Positions 1 to 10,192 are shown, counted from the first letter of the stretch. The stretch is DNA of 64,000 bases from Pseudomonas cavernae (GCF_003595175.1 NZ_CP032419.1:2666001-2730000); one strand, 5' to 3'. Notes: generated from the letters alone by a model not told the origin. Numbers and translations are program-made.

Positions 1-67
1 ATGAGCATTCCGAAGCCGTTTTCAACGCAGTTTGACTGACGCGCAGCAGATCGTAGACAGGTTCTTA
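1..67. repeat. End of a MITE-like repeat, cut by the window edge
   Basis: The last about 30 bases (GCGCAGCAGATCGTAGACAG, then GTTCTTA) match the right end of the complete element at 12020-12261 with a few substitutions. Weaker similarity continues leftward, so this is probably the end of another copy whose body lies outside the window. The TTA at 65-67 that borders the element is also the complement of the stop codon of the adjoining membrane-protein gene. Confidence 0.55.
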
Positions 68-688
68 GATGCGGTCGAGCAGATGGAAGCGCGGTAGTGA
101 CAGATGCCAGCGGATCGCCGCCAGGCGGGTGAACAACACCGTGAGCATCGCCATGCCGGTCGCCAACCAGTGGGTCACACCGATCTGCAGCAGGGCAATG
201 AACACCAGCGAACCGGCGATACACGAGGTGGCGTAGATTTCCTTCTGGAAGATCATCGGAATCTCGTTGCACAGCACATCGCGCATCACCCCGCCGGCGA
301 CGCCGGTCATCACGCCCATGATCACCGCCGTGCTGATCGGCGTGCCGTGCTGCAGCGCCACCTCGGTGCCGATCACGGTGAACACCGCCAGGCCGAAGGC
401 ATCCGCGATCAGCAGGCCAGTTTCGTGGATCGGCCGGGTCAGGCGCACCCACAGCACGGTGCCGATCGCCGCCAGGGTGGCGACCAGGATGTAGGTGTCG
501 TTGCGAATCCAGCTGACCGGATGGTTATTGAGGATCACATCGCGCAAGGTGCCGCCACCCAGCGCGGTGACGATGGCGATCACCAGCACGCCGAACAGGT
601 CCATGGACTTGCGCCCGGCCATCAAGGCTCCGGTGATCGCGAAAACGGCTACGCCAAACAGGTCCGACAGGTAGAAAAGTTGTTCCAT
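65..688 (-). CDS. TRIC/UPF0126 family membrane protein (YicG-like)
   Basis: A 207-residue, very hydrophobic protein with about six to seven predicted membrane segments. It has the internal two-fold repeat of the UPF0126/TRIC family: GGGTLRDVI near residue 45 and GGVMRDVL near residue 131, each following a glycine-rich helix. Family members resemble trimeric intracellular cation channels; in bacteria the transported ion is not settled, and a role in glycine uptake has been proposed for some. The gene lies just downstream of gor on the same strand with a gap of a few bases, so the two may be co-transcribed. Its stop codon lies within a repeat end, so the extreme C-terminus may have been altered by that insertion. 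Confidence 0.85.
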   Translation of the reverse strand: MEQLFYLSDLFGVAVFAITGALMAGRKSMDLFGVLVIAIVTALGGGTLRDVILNNHPVSWIRNDTYILVATLAAIGTVLWVRLTRPIHETGLLIADAFGLAVFTVIGTEVALQHGTPISTAVIMGVMTGVAGGVMRDVLCNEIPMIFQKEIYATSCIAGSLVFIALLQIGVTHWLATGMAMLTVLFTRLAAIRWHLSLPRFHLLDRI

Positions 689-695
689 GGTGCTT

Positions 696-2054
696 TCAGC
701 TGGTTACGGGGGCGCGCATGGTAACAAACTCCTCGGCGGCGGTTGGATGCACGCCGAGAGTTTCGTCGAACAGCTGTTTGGTCGCCCCGGCCTTCAGCGC
801 CACGGCCAATCCCTGGATAATCTCGCCGGCCTCCGGGCCGACCATATGGCAACCCAACACCCGGTCGGTCTCGGCATCCACCACCAGCTTCATCAGGGTG
901 CGTTCCTGGCATTCGGTAAGGGTCAGCTTCAGCGCGCGGAATCGGCTCTCGAAGATCTTCACCTTATGCCCGGCCTGCCGCGCCTCTTCTTCGGTGAGCC
1001 CGACGGTGCCGATGTTCGGCAGGCTGAATACGGCGGTGGGAATGTGCGCGTAATCCACTGGCCGGTATTCCTCCGGTTTGAACAGCCGGCGCGCCACCGC
1101 CATGCCCTCGGCCAGCGCCACGGGAGTCAGCTGCACGCGGCCGATCACATCGCCGATGGCGAGGATCGACGGCTCGGTGGTCTGGAACTGCTCGTCGACA
1201 CGGATAAAACCGCGCTCATCCAACTCGACGCCGGTGTTTTCCAGGCCGAGGTTGTCGAGCATCGGTCGCCGGCCGGTGGCGTAGAACACGCAATCGGCCT
1301 CCAACACGCGGCCATCCTTGAGGGTGGCGAGCAGGCTGCCGTCGGCTTGCTTGTCGATCCGCGCGATCTCGGCGTTGAACTGCAGCTCCAGGCCCTTCCT
1401 GCCCAGCTCTTCTTTCAGATGCTGCCGCACCGCGCCATCGAAACCGCGCAGGAACAGCTCACGGCGATACAGCAGAGTGGTCTGCGCGCCCATGCCGTGG
1501 AAGATCGAGGCGAACTCCACGGCAATGTAGCCGCCGCCGACCACCAGCACACGCTTGGGCAGTTGCTGAAGGAAGAACGCCTCGTTCGAGCCGATTGCAT
1601 GCTCATGTCCGGGGATCTCGGGAATCTGCGGCCAACCGCCAGTGGCGAGGAGGATATGTTCGGCGCTGAAGCGCTGGCCGTCGACTTCCACATGATGGGC
1701 ATCGAGCAGGCGTGCATGGCTTTCCAGCAGGGTCACCCCGGAGTTGACCAGCAGGTTGCGGTAGATGCCATTCAGACGCTGGATCTCGCGATTCTTGTTG
1801 CTGATCAGCGTCGGCCAGTTGAACCCTGTTTCGCCCGGCGACCAGCCGTAGCCCTGCGCCTGCTCGAAGTCATCGGCGAAGTGCGCGCCATAGACCAACA
1901 GCTTCTTCGGCACGCAGCCGACATTCACGCAGGTGCCGCCCAGGTAGCGGCTTTCCGCCACCGCCACGCGCGCGCCGAAACCCGCGGCGAAGCGCGCCGC
2001 CCGCACACCACCGGAACCGGCGCCGATCACGAAAAGGTCGAAGTCGTAGGCCAT
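696..2054 (-). CDS. gor: Glutathione reductase (NADPH)
   Basis: A 452-residue flavoprotein disulfide reductase that reduces GSSG with NADPH in the cytoplasm. Visible motifs are the N-terminal FAD fold ([16 protein letters not shown]), the redox-active disulfide [13 protein letters not shown] near residues 40-52, the NADPH fold [13 protein letters not shown] followed by arginines in [13 protein letters not shown], and the C-terminal catalytic His-Glu in [11 protein letters not shown]. The frame stays open further upstream, but the start at 2054 ([13 protein letters not shown]) is preceded by an AGGAG ribosome site and gives the family's usual length. The trailing sequence fits glutathione rather than dihydrolipoamide specificity. 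Confidence 0.95.
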   Translation of the reverse strand: MAYDFDLFVIGAGSGGVRAARFAAGFGARVAVAESRYLGGTCVNVGCVPKKLLVYGAHFADDFEQAQGYGWSPGETGFNWPTLISNKNREIQRLNGIYRNLLVNSGVTLLESHARLLDAHHVEVDGQRFSAEHILLATGGWPQIPEIPGHEHAIGSNEAFFLQQLPKRVLVVGGGYIAVEFASIFHGMGAQTTLLYRRELFLRGFDGAVRQHLKEELGRKGLELQFNAEIARIDKQADGSLLATLKDGRVLEADCVFYATGRRPMLDNLGLENTGVELDERGFIRVDEQFQTTEPSILAIGDVIGRVQLTPVALAEGMAVARRLFKPEEYRPVDYAHIPTAVFSLPNIGTVGLTEEEARQAGHKVKIFESRFRALKLTLTECQERTLMKLVVDAETDRVLGCHMVGPEAGEIIQGLAVALKAGATKQLFDETLGVHPTAAEEFVTMRAPVTS

Positions 2055-2150
2055 TTGAGCGTCTCCTAAATAGGTGGCAAGCATACCCCAATCCCGCCAA
2101 GCGCCAGTGCCAGGGCCTAAACTGCAAGGCACGCGATAAGGAGAAAACCC

Positions 2151-2573
2151 ATGCGCCCCACCCTCACCCATATCGCCCTGCATGTTCCCGATCTGGATGC
2201 CTGCGTGCAGTTCTACAGCCGCTTCTGCGCCATGCGGGTGATCCACGAACGCGCCGGCAAGGGCTCGCGGATCGTCTGGATGGCCGAGCCCGGCAAGGAG
2301 CACGCGTTCATTTTCGTCATCATGCCCGGCGGCCAAGACCGTCAGCTCGCTGCTGACGACTACAGCCACTTCGGCTTCGCCCTGGCAAGCCGCGAGCAGG
2401 TCGATGCCATCGCCGCCCAGGCCGCAGAGGCCGGCTGCCTGATCTGGGCGCCGCGCGACGAGCCCTATCCGGTCGGCTACTACTGCGGTCTGCGCGACCC
2501 GGCCGGTAATTATGTCGAGTTCAGCTACGGCCAGCCGCTCGGTCCCGGCTCAGAGGCCATGCCGATTCCGTAG
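2151..2573 (+). CDS. VOC-family (glyoxalase-like) protein
   Basis: A 140-residue single vicinal-oxygen-chelate domain starting [21 protein letters not shown] and ending with the typical [16 protein letters not shown]. Candidate metal ligands are His8, His54 or nearby, and a late glutamate in NYVEFSYG. It resembles lactoylglutathione-lyase-related proteins, but the true substrate cannot be told from sequence. A strong AAGGAG site precedes the start. It is divergent from gor, a glutathione enzyme, which fits a glutathione-linked detoxification role, but that is inference. The stop codon TAG lies within a dispersed repeat. Confidence 0.8.
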   Translation: MRPTLTHIALHVPDLDACVQFYSRFCAMRVIHERAGKGSRIVWMAEPGKEHAFIFVIMPGGQDRQLAADDYSHFGFALASREQVDAIAAQAAEAGCLIWAPRDEPYPVGYYCGLRDPAGNYVEFSYGQPLGPGSEAMPIP

Positions 2574-2602
2574 GATGGGTTGAGCACAGCGATACCCATC
2601 GG
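2568..2602. repeat. Dispersed GTAGGATGGGTTGAGC-type palindromic repeat
   Basis: The sequence TAGGATGGGTTGAGC is followed by a few bases and then GCGATACCCATCGG, forming an imperfect hairpin. A related copy in the other orientation lies at 12897-12940. From memory, this motif is common between genes in several Pseudomonas species. It overlaps the stop codon of the VOC gene. Confidence 0.6.
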
Positions 2603-2605
2603 AAA

Positions 2606-2635
2606 CGACAAGGCCACCCGCAGGTGGCCTTGTCG
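2606..2635. terminator. Bidirectional hairpin between VOC gene and galU
   Basis: A perfect inverted repeat with 13-bp arms (CGACAAGGCCACC and its complement) around a CGCA loop. It lies between two convergent genes, so it likely terminates both. There is no long T-run on either side. Confidence 0.65.
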
Positions 2636-2651
2636 CTGAACCGCAAACGTC

Positions 2652-3491
2652 TCAGAACGCCTTGCCGGTCTTGTAGTAGTTCTCGAAGCAGAAATTGGTC
2701 GCGTCGATGTAGCCTTCGGCGCCACCGCAGTCGAAGCGCTTGCCCTTGAACTTGTAGGCCAGCACGCAGCCGTCCTGGGCCTGTTTCATCAGCGCGTCGG
2801 TGATCTGGATTTCACCGCCCTTGCCCGGCTCGGTCTTTTCGATCAGGTCGAAGATGTCCGGGGTAAGGATGTAGCGCCCGATGATCGCCAGGTTGGACGG
2901 CGCATCTTCCGGCTTCGGCTTCTCGACCATGGTGTTCACCCGGTAGATGTCATCGCGGATCATCTCGCCGGCGATCACGCCGTACTTCGAGGTTTCCTCC
3001 GGCGGCACTTCCTGGATGGCCACGATCGAGCAGCGGAACTGCTTGTACAGCTTGACCATCTGGGTCAACACGCCGTCGCCATCGAGGTTAAGGCACAGGT
3101 CGTCGGCCAGCACCACGGCGAACGGCTCGTCGCCGATCAGCGGGCGGCCACTGAGAATCGCATGGCCCAGGCCTTTCATTTCCACCTGGCGGGTGTAGGA
3201 GAAGCTGCACTCGTCGATCAGGCGGCGGATGCCGACCAGGTATTTCTCCTTGTCGGTGCCCTTGATCTGATGCTCCAGCTCATAGCTGATGTCGAAGTGG
3301 TCTTCCAGGGCACGCTTGCCGCGGCCGGTGACGATGGAAATTTCGCTCAGACCGGCATCCAACGCTTCTTCGACGCCGTACTGAATCAGTGGCTTGTTCA
3401 CCACCGGCAGCATTTCCTTCGGCATCGCCTTGGTGGCAGGCAGAAAACGGGTGCCGTAACCGGCGGCCGGGAACAAGCATTTCTTGATCAT
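2652..3491 (-). CDS. galU: UTP--glucose-1-phosphate uridylyltransferase
   Basis: A 279-residue nucleotidyltransferase making UDP-glucose from UTP and glucose-1-phosphate, the precursor of LPS core and exopolysaccharide sugars. The N-terminal signature FPAAGYGTRFLPATKAMPKEM carries the nucleotide-binding glycine loop and the catalytic Arg/Lys. Other family motifs are VVLADDLCL near residue 128, VEKPKPEDAPSNLAIIGRYIL, and FKGKRFDCGGAEGYIDA near the C-terminus. Length matches bacterial GalU. It is transcribed convergently with the VOC gene. Confidence 0.95.
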   Translation of the reverse strand: MIKKCLFPAAGYGTRFLPATKAMPKEMLPVVNKPLIQYGVEEALDAGLSEISIVTGRGKRALEDHFDISYELEHQIKGTDKEKYLVGIRRLIDECSFSYTRQVEMKGLGHAILSGRPLIGDEPFAVVLADDLCLNLDGDGVLTQMVKLYKQFRCSIVAIQEVPPEETSKYGVIAGEMIRDDIYRVNTMVEKPKPEDAPSNLAIIGRYILTPDIFDLIEKTEPGKGGEIQITDALMKQAQDGCVLAYKFKGKRFDCGGAEGYIDATNFCFENYYKTGKAF

Positions 3492-3845
3492 GGGAGTCCT
3501 TGCAATAAGGGGGACACGGAGTGCCGCGCAGTCTAATCAGGCCGCAGTCGCCTTACAATGGCCTGCCAGTGGCCCCTTGATAGAGAGACTCCCACTCGAA
3601 GAGTTCCACGGCATGAGGAATATTGGGCCCGTTGACCGGCGTAACGTCCGCGGTGGGGAGAGTTAACAACTCTGGCTATATTGATAGCCTTAGAACCTGT
3701 CTCGGATCTGCTGCGCATCGGTCAATCAGACCTTCCCTAGGTTGCTACCACAAAGAGTTGGCGGCGCAGTCGCGCTCGGAAGCATTTCGAAATCATCCGC
3801 CCCGTCTCATTGTTGGGCGCTACATCCCCGGCTAGACTGGCGAGC
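3492..3845. other. Intergenic region between galU and the copper operon
   Basis: A 354-bp gap with no convincing gene. It must hold the divergent promoters of galU and the copper operon. It contains a repeat end at 3688-3722. I could not identify a CopR/CusR-type operator with confidence. Confidence 0.5.
3688..3722. repeat. MITE-like repeat end, inverted copy
   Basis: TTAGAACCTGTCTCGGATCT followed by GCTGCGCATCGGTCA. This is the reverse complement of the right end of the complete element at 12020-12261, with several substitutions, and again begins with TTA. No matching opposite end was found nearby, so this is a solo end or a degraded copy. Confidence 0.5.
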
Positions 3846-4202
3846 ATGAAACGCTGCCTGCGGTTTTGCCTCATCTTCCTGATTAGCCTGGCGCTTCCCC
3901 TGAGCGGGATGGCGGGCCTCGCAGCAGCGACAGAACCTTGCCCGATGGAAGCGGCGGGCGTGGCGATGATGACGCCTGAAACCAGTGGGGATGTGGGCCA
4001 GGACTGTTGCCAGGATATGGGCAGTCCCTCCGATCATGGCAAACCCTGCAAGCCCGGCCAGGAATGCAAGACCGCCAGCCTGCTGCAAGTGTCGATCGTG
4101 AAGCCTCCCGTCACCTTGTCCAGCCCCGTTGTGCTTTCCTTCTCCAGCGACTTCCTGCCAGCCCAGGCCCCTTCCGGGGTGTGGCGCCCTCCCCGCGTTT
4201 GA
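3846..4202 (+). CDS. Small Cys/Met-rich exported protein leading the copper operon
   Basis: A 118-residue protein with a clear signal peptide (KRCLRFCLIFLISLALPLSG, then MAGLAAA). The mature part is rich in potential metal ligands: Cys, Met and His clustered in EPCPMEAAGVAMM, GQDCCQDMGSPSDHGKPC and GQECK, roughly residues 30-80. The start at 3846 is chosen over an upstream in-frame one because it begins the signal peptide. I do not recognise a named family; similar small Cys-rich ORFs occur beside RND metal pumps. It lies 91 bp ahead of the cusC-like gene on the same strand, so a periplasmic metal-binding or sensing role is a reasonable inference. Confidence 0.65.
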   Translation: MKRCLRFCLIFLISLALPLSGMAGLAAATEPCPMEAAGVAMMTPETSGDVGQDCCQDMGSPSDHGKPCKPGQECKTASLLQVSIVKPPVTLSSPVVLSFSSDFLPAQAPSGVWRPPRV

Positions 4203-4293
4203 TTCCTGTACCTAGCTGAGTTCCATCCCGCCACCAGCGGGATGGCCGACCTGTGCGCACGCTCGAGCGGCGAGCAGGACCACCACAGGAATC

Positions 4294-5556
4294 ATGAACA
4301 TGCACTCCAAACGCTATTGCGCCGCGTGGCCCGTCGCGGCTGCCCTGGTGGCGACCGTGCTGGCATTGCCGAGTCAAGCCGCCCCCCTGACACTCGATGA
4401 AGCCTTGCGCTTGAGCGAAGACAATGCCCCTTCGCTGACCGCCCAGGCGGCCAAGTTGGAGGCGGCCAATAGTGCCGCCATCCCGGCCGGTGAATTACCC
4501 GATCCGAAGTTACTGCTGGGCGTGCAGAACTATCCCATTGGCGGTCCCGATCGCTGGAGCATCGACCAGGACTTCATGACCATGCAGATGGTTGGGGTCA
4601 TGCAAGAGGTGCCCAACCGTGACAAACGCCGGGCACGCATCGAGGTGGCAGAGGCGGCCGTCGACCGGGCCACGGCTGAACGCCGGGTCGAGCGCCTGAA
4701 CGTCCGCCAGGCTACCGCTCTGGCCTGGATCAGCAGCTACTCGGTGGAGCGCAAACAGGCACTGTTCCAAGACTTCTTTCGCGAGAATCGCCTGCTAGCA
4801 GATGCCGTCCGCGCGCAGATCGCCGGCGGCCGAGCACAGGCCGCCGATGCCGTGACGCCGAGGCAGGAGGCGGCCCTGCTGGATGAGCAAGAGGACGAGC
4901 TGATCCGCTTGCGCGCGCAGGCCCGTGCGGCACTCAGGCGCTGGATCGGCCCGGCCGCCGATGAGCCGTTGGCCGGCAACTTGCCGGAGTGGCCCATCAA
5001 CGTCGCCGGCTACAGCCATAAATTGCCCCACCATCCCGCGCTGACAGCCTTTGTCCCGATGACCCGCGAGGCGCAAGCCAAGGTGCACGAGGCGGTGGCG
5101 GAAAAGAAGTCCGACTGGAGCTGGGAACTCGACTACCAGCGCCGCGGCCGTGAGTTCGGCGACATGATGAGCGTGCAGCTCAGCTTCGATCTGCCGCTAT
5201 TTCCCGGCTCCCGGCAGAACCCCAAGATCGCCGCCAAACATGCCGAGCTGAACCAACTGGAGGCCGAGCGCGAAGCCCTCACCCGCGAGCATGCCCAGCA
5301 GCTGGAAGATGATCTTGCCGAATACCAGCGCCTGAACCGCGCCGTGCGCCGCAGCCAGAACAGCCTGTTGCCCCTGGCCAAGGAAAAGGTGGCGCTGACC
5401 ATGGCCAGCTACCGCGCCGGCAAAGGTGACCTGGCGGCCGTCATCGCCGCCCGTCGCGAACTGATCGAGGCGCGCCTCAAACATATCGACTTTGAAGAAC
5501 AGCGGGCCCTGACCAGCGCCCGCCTGTATTTCACTTACGGGGAGAATCACCAATGA
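4294..5556 (+). CDS. CusC/CzcC-like outer-membrane efflux protein
   Basis: A 420-residue TolC-superfamily protein, the outer-membrane channel of a tripartite metal efflux pump. It has an N-terminal signal peptide ending near SQAAPLTLDEAL and the typical start of an OEP domain (LDEALRLSEDNAPSL). Long Glu/Arg/Ala-rich amphipathic helices follow, including VAEAAVDRATAERRVERLN and AKHAELNQLEAEREALTRE. No lipobox cysteine follows the signal peptide, unlike E. coli CusC. It overlaps the adaptor gene by 4 bp (ATGA), which shows tight co-translation. Metal specificity is inferred from neighbours. Confidence 0.85.
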   Translation: MNMHSKRYCAAWPVAAALVATVLALPSQAAPLTLDEALRLSEDNAPSLTAQAAKLEAANSAAIPAGELPDPKLLLGVQNYPIGGPDRWSIDQDFMTMQMVGVMQEVPNRDKRRARIEVAEAAVDRATAERRVERLNVRQATALAWISSYSVERKQALFQDFFRENRLLADAVRAQIAGGRAQAADAVTPRQEAALLDEQEDELIRLRAQARAALRRWIGPAADEPLAGNLPEWPINVAGYSHKLPHHPALTAFVPMTREAQAKVHEAVAEKKSDWSWELDYQRRGREFGDMMSVQLSFDLPLFPGSRQNPKIAAKHAELNQLEAEREALTREHAQQLEDDLAEYQRLNRAVRRSQNSLLPLAKEKVALTMASYRAGKGDLAAVIAARRELIEARLKHIDFEEQRALTSARLYFTYGENHQ

Positions 5557-7037
5557 CTGCGCGAATCTGGCAAGGGGCTTTGTTGACAGGTCTGTCGGTC
5601 GTCCTCGGCGTTGCCGGCGGCTACTGGTTCGCTCAACAGCGCATGGATGGAATGCCCAGCGCCGCCACCGAGCCGGGTGCCGCCGCGCAAGACCAACGCC
5701 AGGTGCTGTATTGGTACGACCCGATGTACCCGCAGCAGAAGTTCGACAAGCCGGGAAAATCGCCCTTCATGGACATGGAACTGGTGCCCCAGTACGCCGA
5801 TGCAGCGGCGGACAGCGCGGCCATCAGCATCGACCCCAGCCTGACCCAGAATCTCGGCCTGCGCCTGGCTCCAGTCACCCGCGGGGCCCTCGCCAGCAAC
5901 CTGGAGGTGGTCGGCGTATTGGCGTTCAACGAACGGGATATCGCGGTGGTGCAGGCGCGTACCGCTGGCTTTGTCGAGCGCGTCTATGCCCGTGCGCCCG
6001 GCGATCTGCTGACGGCCAATGCGCCGCTGGCCGACCTGTTGGTGCCGGAATGGGCCGCGGCCCAGGAGGAGTTCCTCGCGCTCAAGCGCAGTGGCGACGC
6101 CGGCTTGCTGGCAGCAGCACGCCAACGCCTGCGCCTCACCGGCATGCCGACGGCGCTGATCGCCCAGGTGGAACGCAGCGGCAAGCCCCTGCCGGTTCTG
6201 ACCCTTACCAGCCCGATTGCCGGTGTACTGCAGGAGCTGGATGTGCGTGCGGGCATGAGCGTCGCGGCCGGCGACACCCTGGCCCGCGTCAACGGTTTGA
6301 GTAGCGTCTGGCTCGCGGTAGCCGTTCCGGAGGCCGAGGTTGGGGCGATTGCCGTTGGCCAGGCGGTCGAGGCACGCCTGCCGGCCTTCCCAGGGGAAGT
6401 GCTCGGCGGCACGGTCAGCGCCGTTCTGCCTGAGACGAATCCGGACAGCCGCACGGTTCGCGTGCGTGTCGAACTGCCCAATCCCGACGGCCGCCTGCGG
6501 CCAGGCTTGACCGCGCAGGTGCGCCTGAACCGGTCGACTGAACAAAGCCTGTTGTGGGTGCCGAGCGAGGCGGTCATCCGCACCGGCCGCCGTGCCCTGG
6601 TGATGCTCGCCGAAGACGGCGGGCGCTACCGCCCGGTCGAAGTACAGCTCGGGCGGGAAAACGAAGGCAAGACGGTGGTGCTGCAAGGTCTCGAGGAAGG
6701 CCAGCAGGTGGTCGCCTCCGGACAATTCCTGCTCGATTCCGAAGCCAGCCTCAAGGGCATAGTCGCGAATCCCGCGCCAATGCCGGAGCCTGCCATTGCA
6801 GGCCCCGCCTTGCATGAGGCCGAGGGGCAAATCGTCGAGATCACTAACCAAGGCGTGACCCTCGCCCATGGTCCGTTCAAGACCCTGGGTATGCCCGGCA
6901 TGACCATGACCTTCCCGCTGGCGGACCCGGCCCTGATGCTCGGGGTGAAGGCAGGCGACAAGGTACGTGTGGCGGTGCGCCAAACCGACGATGGTTTGGT
7001 GATTGAGCGCCTGCAGAAGCTGGGAGGCCAGCCATGA
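5553..7037 (+). CDS. CusB-like periplasmic adaptor with fused CusF domain
   Basis: A 494-residue membrane-fusion protein linking the RND pump to the outer-membrane channel. In order: one N-terminal membrane anchor; a heavy-metal-binding segment near residues 50-76 ([20 protein letters not shown], then MDMELVP); the barrel-sandwich and hairpin regions ([31 protein letters not shown]); a beta-barrel; and from about residue 420 a CusF-type domain ([31 protein letters not shown]). In stand-alone CusF, copper is bound by His, Trp and two Met. Here the His and Met residues remain, but the Trp position is Met. It overlaps both neighbours by 4 bp. Confidence 0.9.
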   Translation: MTARIWQGALLTGLSVVLGVAGGYWFAQQRMDGMPSAATEPGAAAQDQRQVLYWYDPMYPQQKFDKPGKSPFMDMELVPQYADAAADSAAISIDPSLTQNLGLRLAPVTRGALASNLEVVGVLAFNERDIAVVQARTAGFVERVYARAPGDLLTANAPLADLLVPEWAAAQEEFLALKRSGDAGLLAAARQRLRLTGMPTALIAQVERSGKPLPVLTLTSPIAGVLQELDVRAGMSVAAGDTLARVNGLSSVWLAVAVPEAEVGAIAVGQAVEARLPAFPGEVLGGTVSAVLPETNPDSRTVRVRVELPNPDGRLRPGLTAQVRLNRSTEQSLLWVPSEAVIRTGRRALVMLAEDGGRYRPVEVQLGRENEGKTVVLQGLEEGQQVVASGQFLLDSEASLKGIVANPAPMPEPAIAGPALHEAEGQIVEITNQGVTLAHGPFKTLGMPGMTMTFPLADPALMLGVKAGDKVRVAVRQTDDGLVIERLQKLGGQP

Positions 7038-10000
7038 TCGCCGCACTGATCCGCTGGTCGGTGGCCAACCGTTTCCTGGTGTTGCTGGCCACGCTGTTCG
7101 CCAGCGCCTGGGGCGTCTGGTCGGTGCAAAGCACGCCCATCGATGCGCTGCCAGACCTCTCCGATGTGCAGGTGATCATCCGCACCCCCTACCCCGGCCA
7201 GGCACCGCAGATCGTCGAGAATCAGGTCACCTATCCGCTGGCCACCACCATGCTCTCGGTGCCGGGGGCGAAGACGGTGCGCGGCTTCTCGTTCTTCGGC
7301 GACAGCTTCGTCTATGTGCTGTTCGAGGACGGCACCGACCTGTACTGGGCTCGCTCGCGGGTGCTGGAGTACCTCAGCCAGATCCAGAGTCGCCTGCCGG
7401 CCAGCGCCAAGCCGGCTCTGGGGCCGGATGCCACCGGGGTGGGCTGGATCTACCAGTACGCTCTGGTGGATCGCAGCGGCGGGCACGACCTGGCGCAACT
7501 GCGCGCGCTGCAGGACTGGTTCCTCAAGTTCGAGTTGAAGACCCTGGCGAACGTCGCGGAAGTGGCGACCGTCGGCGGCATGGTCAAGCAGTACCAGGTG
7601 CTGCTCGATCCGCTCAGGCTGGCCAGTCTGGGCATCACCCAGGCCGAAGTGATCGAGGCCATAGGCCGGGCCAACCAGGAAACCGGTGGTGCCGTGCTGG
7701 AGATGGCGGAGGCCGAGTTCATGGTGCGCGCTTCCGGCTACCTGAAGACGTTGAATGACTTCCGCGCGATTCCCCTCAAGCTCGGTGCCGGTGGCGTGCC
7801 GGTGACCCTCGGCGACGTGGCGACTATCCAGCAGGGACCGGAGATGCGCCGCGGCATCAGCGAACTCGACGGCGAAGGCGAGACGGTCGGCGGCGTGGTG
7901 ATTCTGCGCAGCGGCAAGAATGCCCGCGAAACCATTGCCGCGGTCAAGGCCAAGCTCGACGAACTGCAGAGCAGCCTGCCGGCCGGGGTGGAAATCGTCA
8001 CCACCTACGACCGCAGCAAGCTGATCGACCGCGCCGTGGAAAACCTCAGCCACAAGCTGCTCGAGGAGTTCATCGTCGTCGCCCTGGTCTGCGCGGTCTT
8101 CCTCTGGCATTTGCGTTCGTCCCTGGTGGCGATCATCTCGCTGCCGGTTGGCATACTCATCGCGTTCATCGTCATGCGCTATCAAGGGATCAACGCCAAC
8201 ATCATGTCCCTCGGCGGAATCGCCATCGCCATCGGCGCCATGATCGATGCCGCGGTGGTGATGATCGAGAACGCCCACAAGAAGGTCGAGGCCTGGCACG
8301 CAGCCCATCCTGGGGAAGAATTGGCGGGCGAGCATCACTGGCATGTGATGACCGAAGCCGCGGCCGAGGTCGGTCCGGCGCTGTTCTTCTGCCTGCTGAT
8401 CATCACCCTGTCGTTTATCCCGGTGTTCACCCTGGAAGCCCAGGAGGGCCGCCTGTTCGGCCCGCTGGCCTTCACCAAGACCTATGCCATGGCCGCGGCG
8501 GCCGGCCTCTCGGTGACCCTGGTGCCGGTATTGATGGGCTACTGGATTCGCGGACGGATTCCCAATGAAGAGCAGAACCCGCTGAACCGTTGGTTGATCA
8601 GGATCTACCAACCGGCCCTCGATGCGGTGCTGCGTCGGCCCAAGGTCACCCTGCTGGTCGCGCTGCTGGTTTTTCTCAGCGCGCTGTGGCCAATCTCCCG
8701 GCTGGGCGGCGAGTTCCTGCCGCCGCTGGATGAGGGCGACCTGCTCTACATGCCTTCGGCCCTGCCGGGTTTGTCGGCGCAGAAGGCGGCGCAGTTGCTG
8801 CAGCAGACCGACCGCCTGATCAAGACGGTACCGGAAGTCGAGCACGTGTTCGGTAAGGCCGGACGCGCCGAAACCGCCACCGACCCGGCGCCGCTGGAGA
8901 TGTTCGAGACCACCATCCAGTTCAAACCGCGCGAGCAATGGCGACCCGGCTTGACCCAGGAGAAGCTGGTGGAGGAACTGGATCAGGTGGTCCAGGTGCC
9001 GGGGCTGACCAATATCTGGATTCCGCCGATCCGCAACCGCATCGACATGCTCGCCACCGGGATCAAGAGCCCGATCGGGGTGAAGGTCGCCGGCAGCAAC
9101 CTGACGGAGATCGACCAGGTCACCCAGGCAGTCGAGCGCGCGGCCAAGAGCGTTCCGGGCGTGAGTTCGGCCCTGGCCGAGCGCCTGACTGGCGGGCGCT
9201 ACATCGATGTGGACATCGACCGCCAGGCTGCCGCCCGTTACGGGCTGAATATCGCCGATGTGCAATCGATCGTGGCCGGCGCCATCGGTGGCGAAAACGT
9301 CGGGGAGACCATCGAAGGGCTGGCGCGCTTCCCGATCAACGTGCGCTATCCCCGTGAGTGGCGCGACTCGCTCGGCGCCCTGGAGCAACTGCCGATCTAC
9401 ACCCCGCAGGGGGGCCAGATCACCCTGGGCACGGTGGCCAGGATCAAGGTCAACGATGGGCCACCCATGCTCAAGAGCGAGAACGCGCGGCCTTCCGGCT
9501 GGGTGTATATCGACGTGCGTGGCCGGGATATCGCCTCGGTGGTCGCCGACCTGCGTCGAGTCGTCGGCGAGCAGGTCAAGCTGCAGCCGGGGATGAGCCT
9601 GAGCTACTCGGGGCAGTTCGAGTTTCTCGAACGGGCCAACGCGCGGCTCAAGCTGGTGGTGCCGGCCACCCTGCTGATCATCTTCGTGCTGCTCTACCTG
9701 ACCTTCGCCCGCTTCGACGAGGCCTGCTTGATCATGGCCACGCTGCCGTTCGCCCTGACCGGCGGGGCATGGTTCCTCTACCTCCTGGACTTCAACCTGT
9801 CGGTGGCCACCGGCGTCGGCTTTATCGCCCTGGCCGGGGTGGCGGCCGAGTTCGGCGTGATCATGCTGCTCTACCTGAAGAACGCCTGGGCCGAACGTGA
9901 AGACACCGGTGACAACACTGAGCGTGGGCTGGTCGCAGCGATTCGCGAAGGTGCCGTACAGCGTGTGCGACCTAAGGCCATGACGGTGGCGGTGATCATC

Positions 10001-10192
10001 GCCGGCCTGCTACCTATCCTCTTGGACAGCGGCACCGGCAGCGAGGTGATGAGCCGCATCGCCGCGCCCATGGTCGGTGGCATGGTCACCGCGCCCTTGC
10101 TTTCCCTGTTCGTCATTCCGGCGGCCTACCGCTTGATGCGCCGTCGGCATCTCCCCGCTGTATCCACCAACCGTCAAGGAGAAGCTGTATGA
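7034..10192 (+). CDS. cusA: CusA-like heavy-metal RND efflux pump
   Basis: A 1052-residue inner-membrane proton-driven pump of the HME-RND family, within the usual length. It starts with a membrane helix ([20 protein letters not shown]), followed by large periplasmic loops, a central block of membrane helices with the proton-relay motif [14 protein letters not shown] near residues 400-413, and a repeated second half ending RLMRR. The periplasmic phrase [17 protein letters not shown] is typical of CusA/CzcA. CusB- and CusF-like partners point to Cu(I)/Ag(I) rather than Co/Zn/Cd export. No two-component regulator such as CusRS is encoded beside it here. Confidence 0.92.
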   Translation: MIAALIRWSVANRFLVLLATLFASAWGVWSVQSTPIDALPDLSDVQVIIRTPYPGQAPQIVENQVTYPLATTMLSVPGAKTVRGFSFFGDSFVYVLFEDGTDLYWARSRVLEYLSQIQSRLPASAKPALGPDATGVGWIYQYALVDRSGGHDLAQLRALQDWFLKFELKTLANVAEVATVGGMVKQYQVLLDPLRLASLGITQAEVIEAIGRANQETGGAVLEMAEAEFMVRASGYLKTLNDFRAIPLKLGAGGVPVTLGDVATIQQGPEMRRGISELDGEGETVGGVVILRSGKNARETIAAVKAKLDELQSSLPAGVEIVTTYDRSKLIDRAVENLSHKLLEEFIVVALVCAVFLWHLRSSLVAIISLPVGILIAFIVMRYQGINANIMSLGGIAIAIGAMIDAAVVMIENAHKKVEAWHAAHPGEELAGEHHWHVMTEAAAEVGPALFFCLLIITLSFIPVFTLEAQEGRLFGPLAFTKTYAMAAAAGLSVTLVPVLMGYWIRGRIPNEEQNPLNRWLIRIYQPALDAVLRRPKVTLLVALLVFLSALWPISRLGGEFLPPLDEGDLLYMPSALPGLSAQKAAQLLQQTDRLIKTVPEVEHVFGKAGRAETATDPAPLEMFETTIQFKPREQWRPGLTQEKLVEELDQVVQVPGLTNIWIPPIRNRIDMLATGIKSPIGVKVAGSNLTEIDQVTQAVERAAKSVPGVSSALAERLTGGRYIDVDIDRQAAARYGLNIADVQSIVAGAIGGENVGETIEGLARFPINVRYPREWRDSLGALEQLPIYTPQGGQITLGTVARIKVNDGPPMLKSENARPSGWVYIDVRGRDIASVVADLRRVVGEQVKLQPGMSLSYSGQFEFLERANARLKLVVPATLLIIFVLLYLTFARFDEACLIMATLPFALTGGAWFLYLLDFNLSVATGVGFIALAGVAAEFGVIMLLYLKNAWAEREDTGDNTERGLVAAIREGAVQRVRPKAMTVAVIIAGLLPILLDSGTGSEVMSRIAAPMVGGMVTAPLLSLFVIPAAYRLMRRRHLPAVSTNRQGEAV

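Noticed and set aside
6626..9388. 920-residue minus-strand ORF across the RND pump
   Set aside because: Antisense shadow rich in His, Gln, Asp and Arg, the usual composition for the opposite strand of a GC-rich gene; the sense frame is a clear CusA-type pump.
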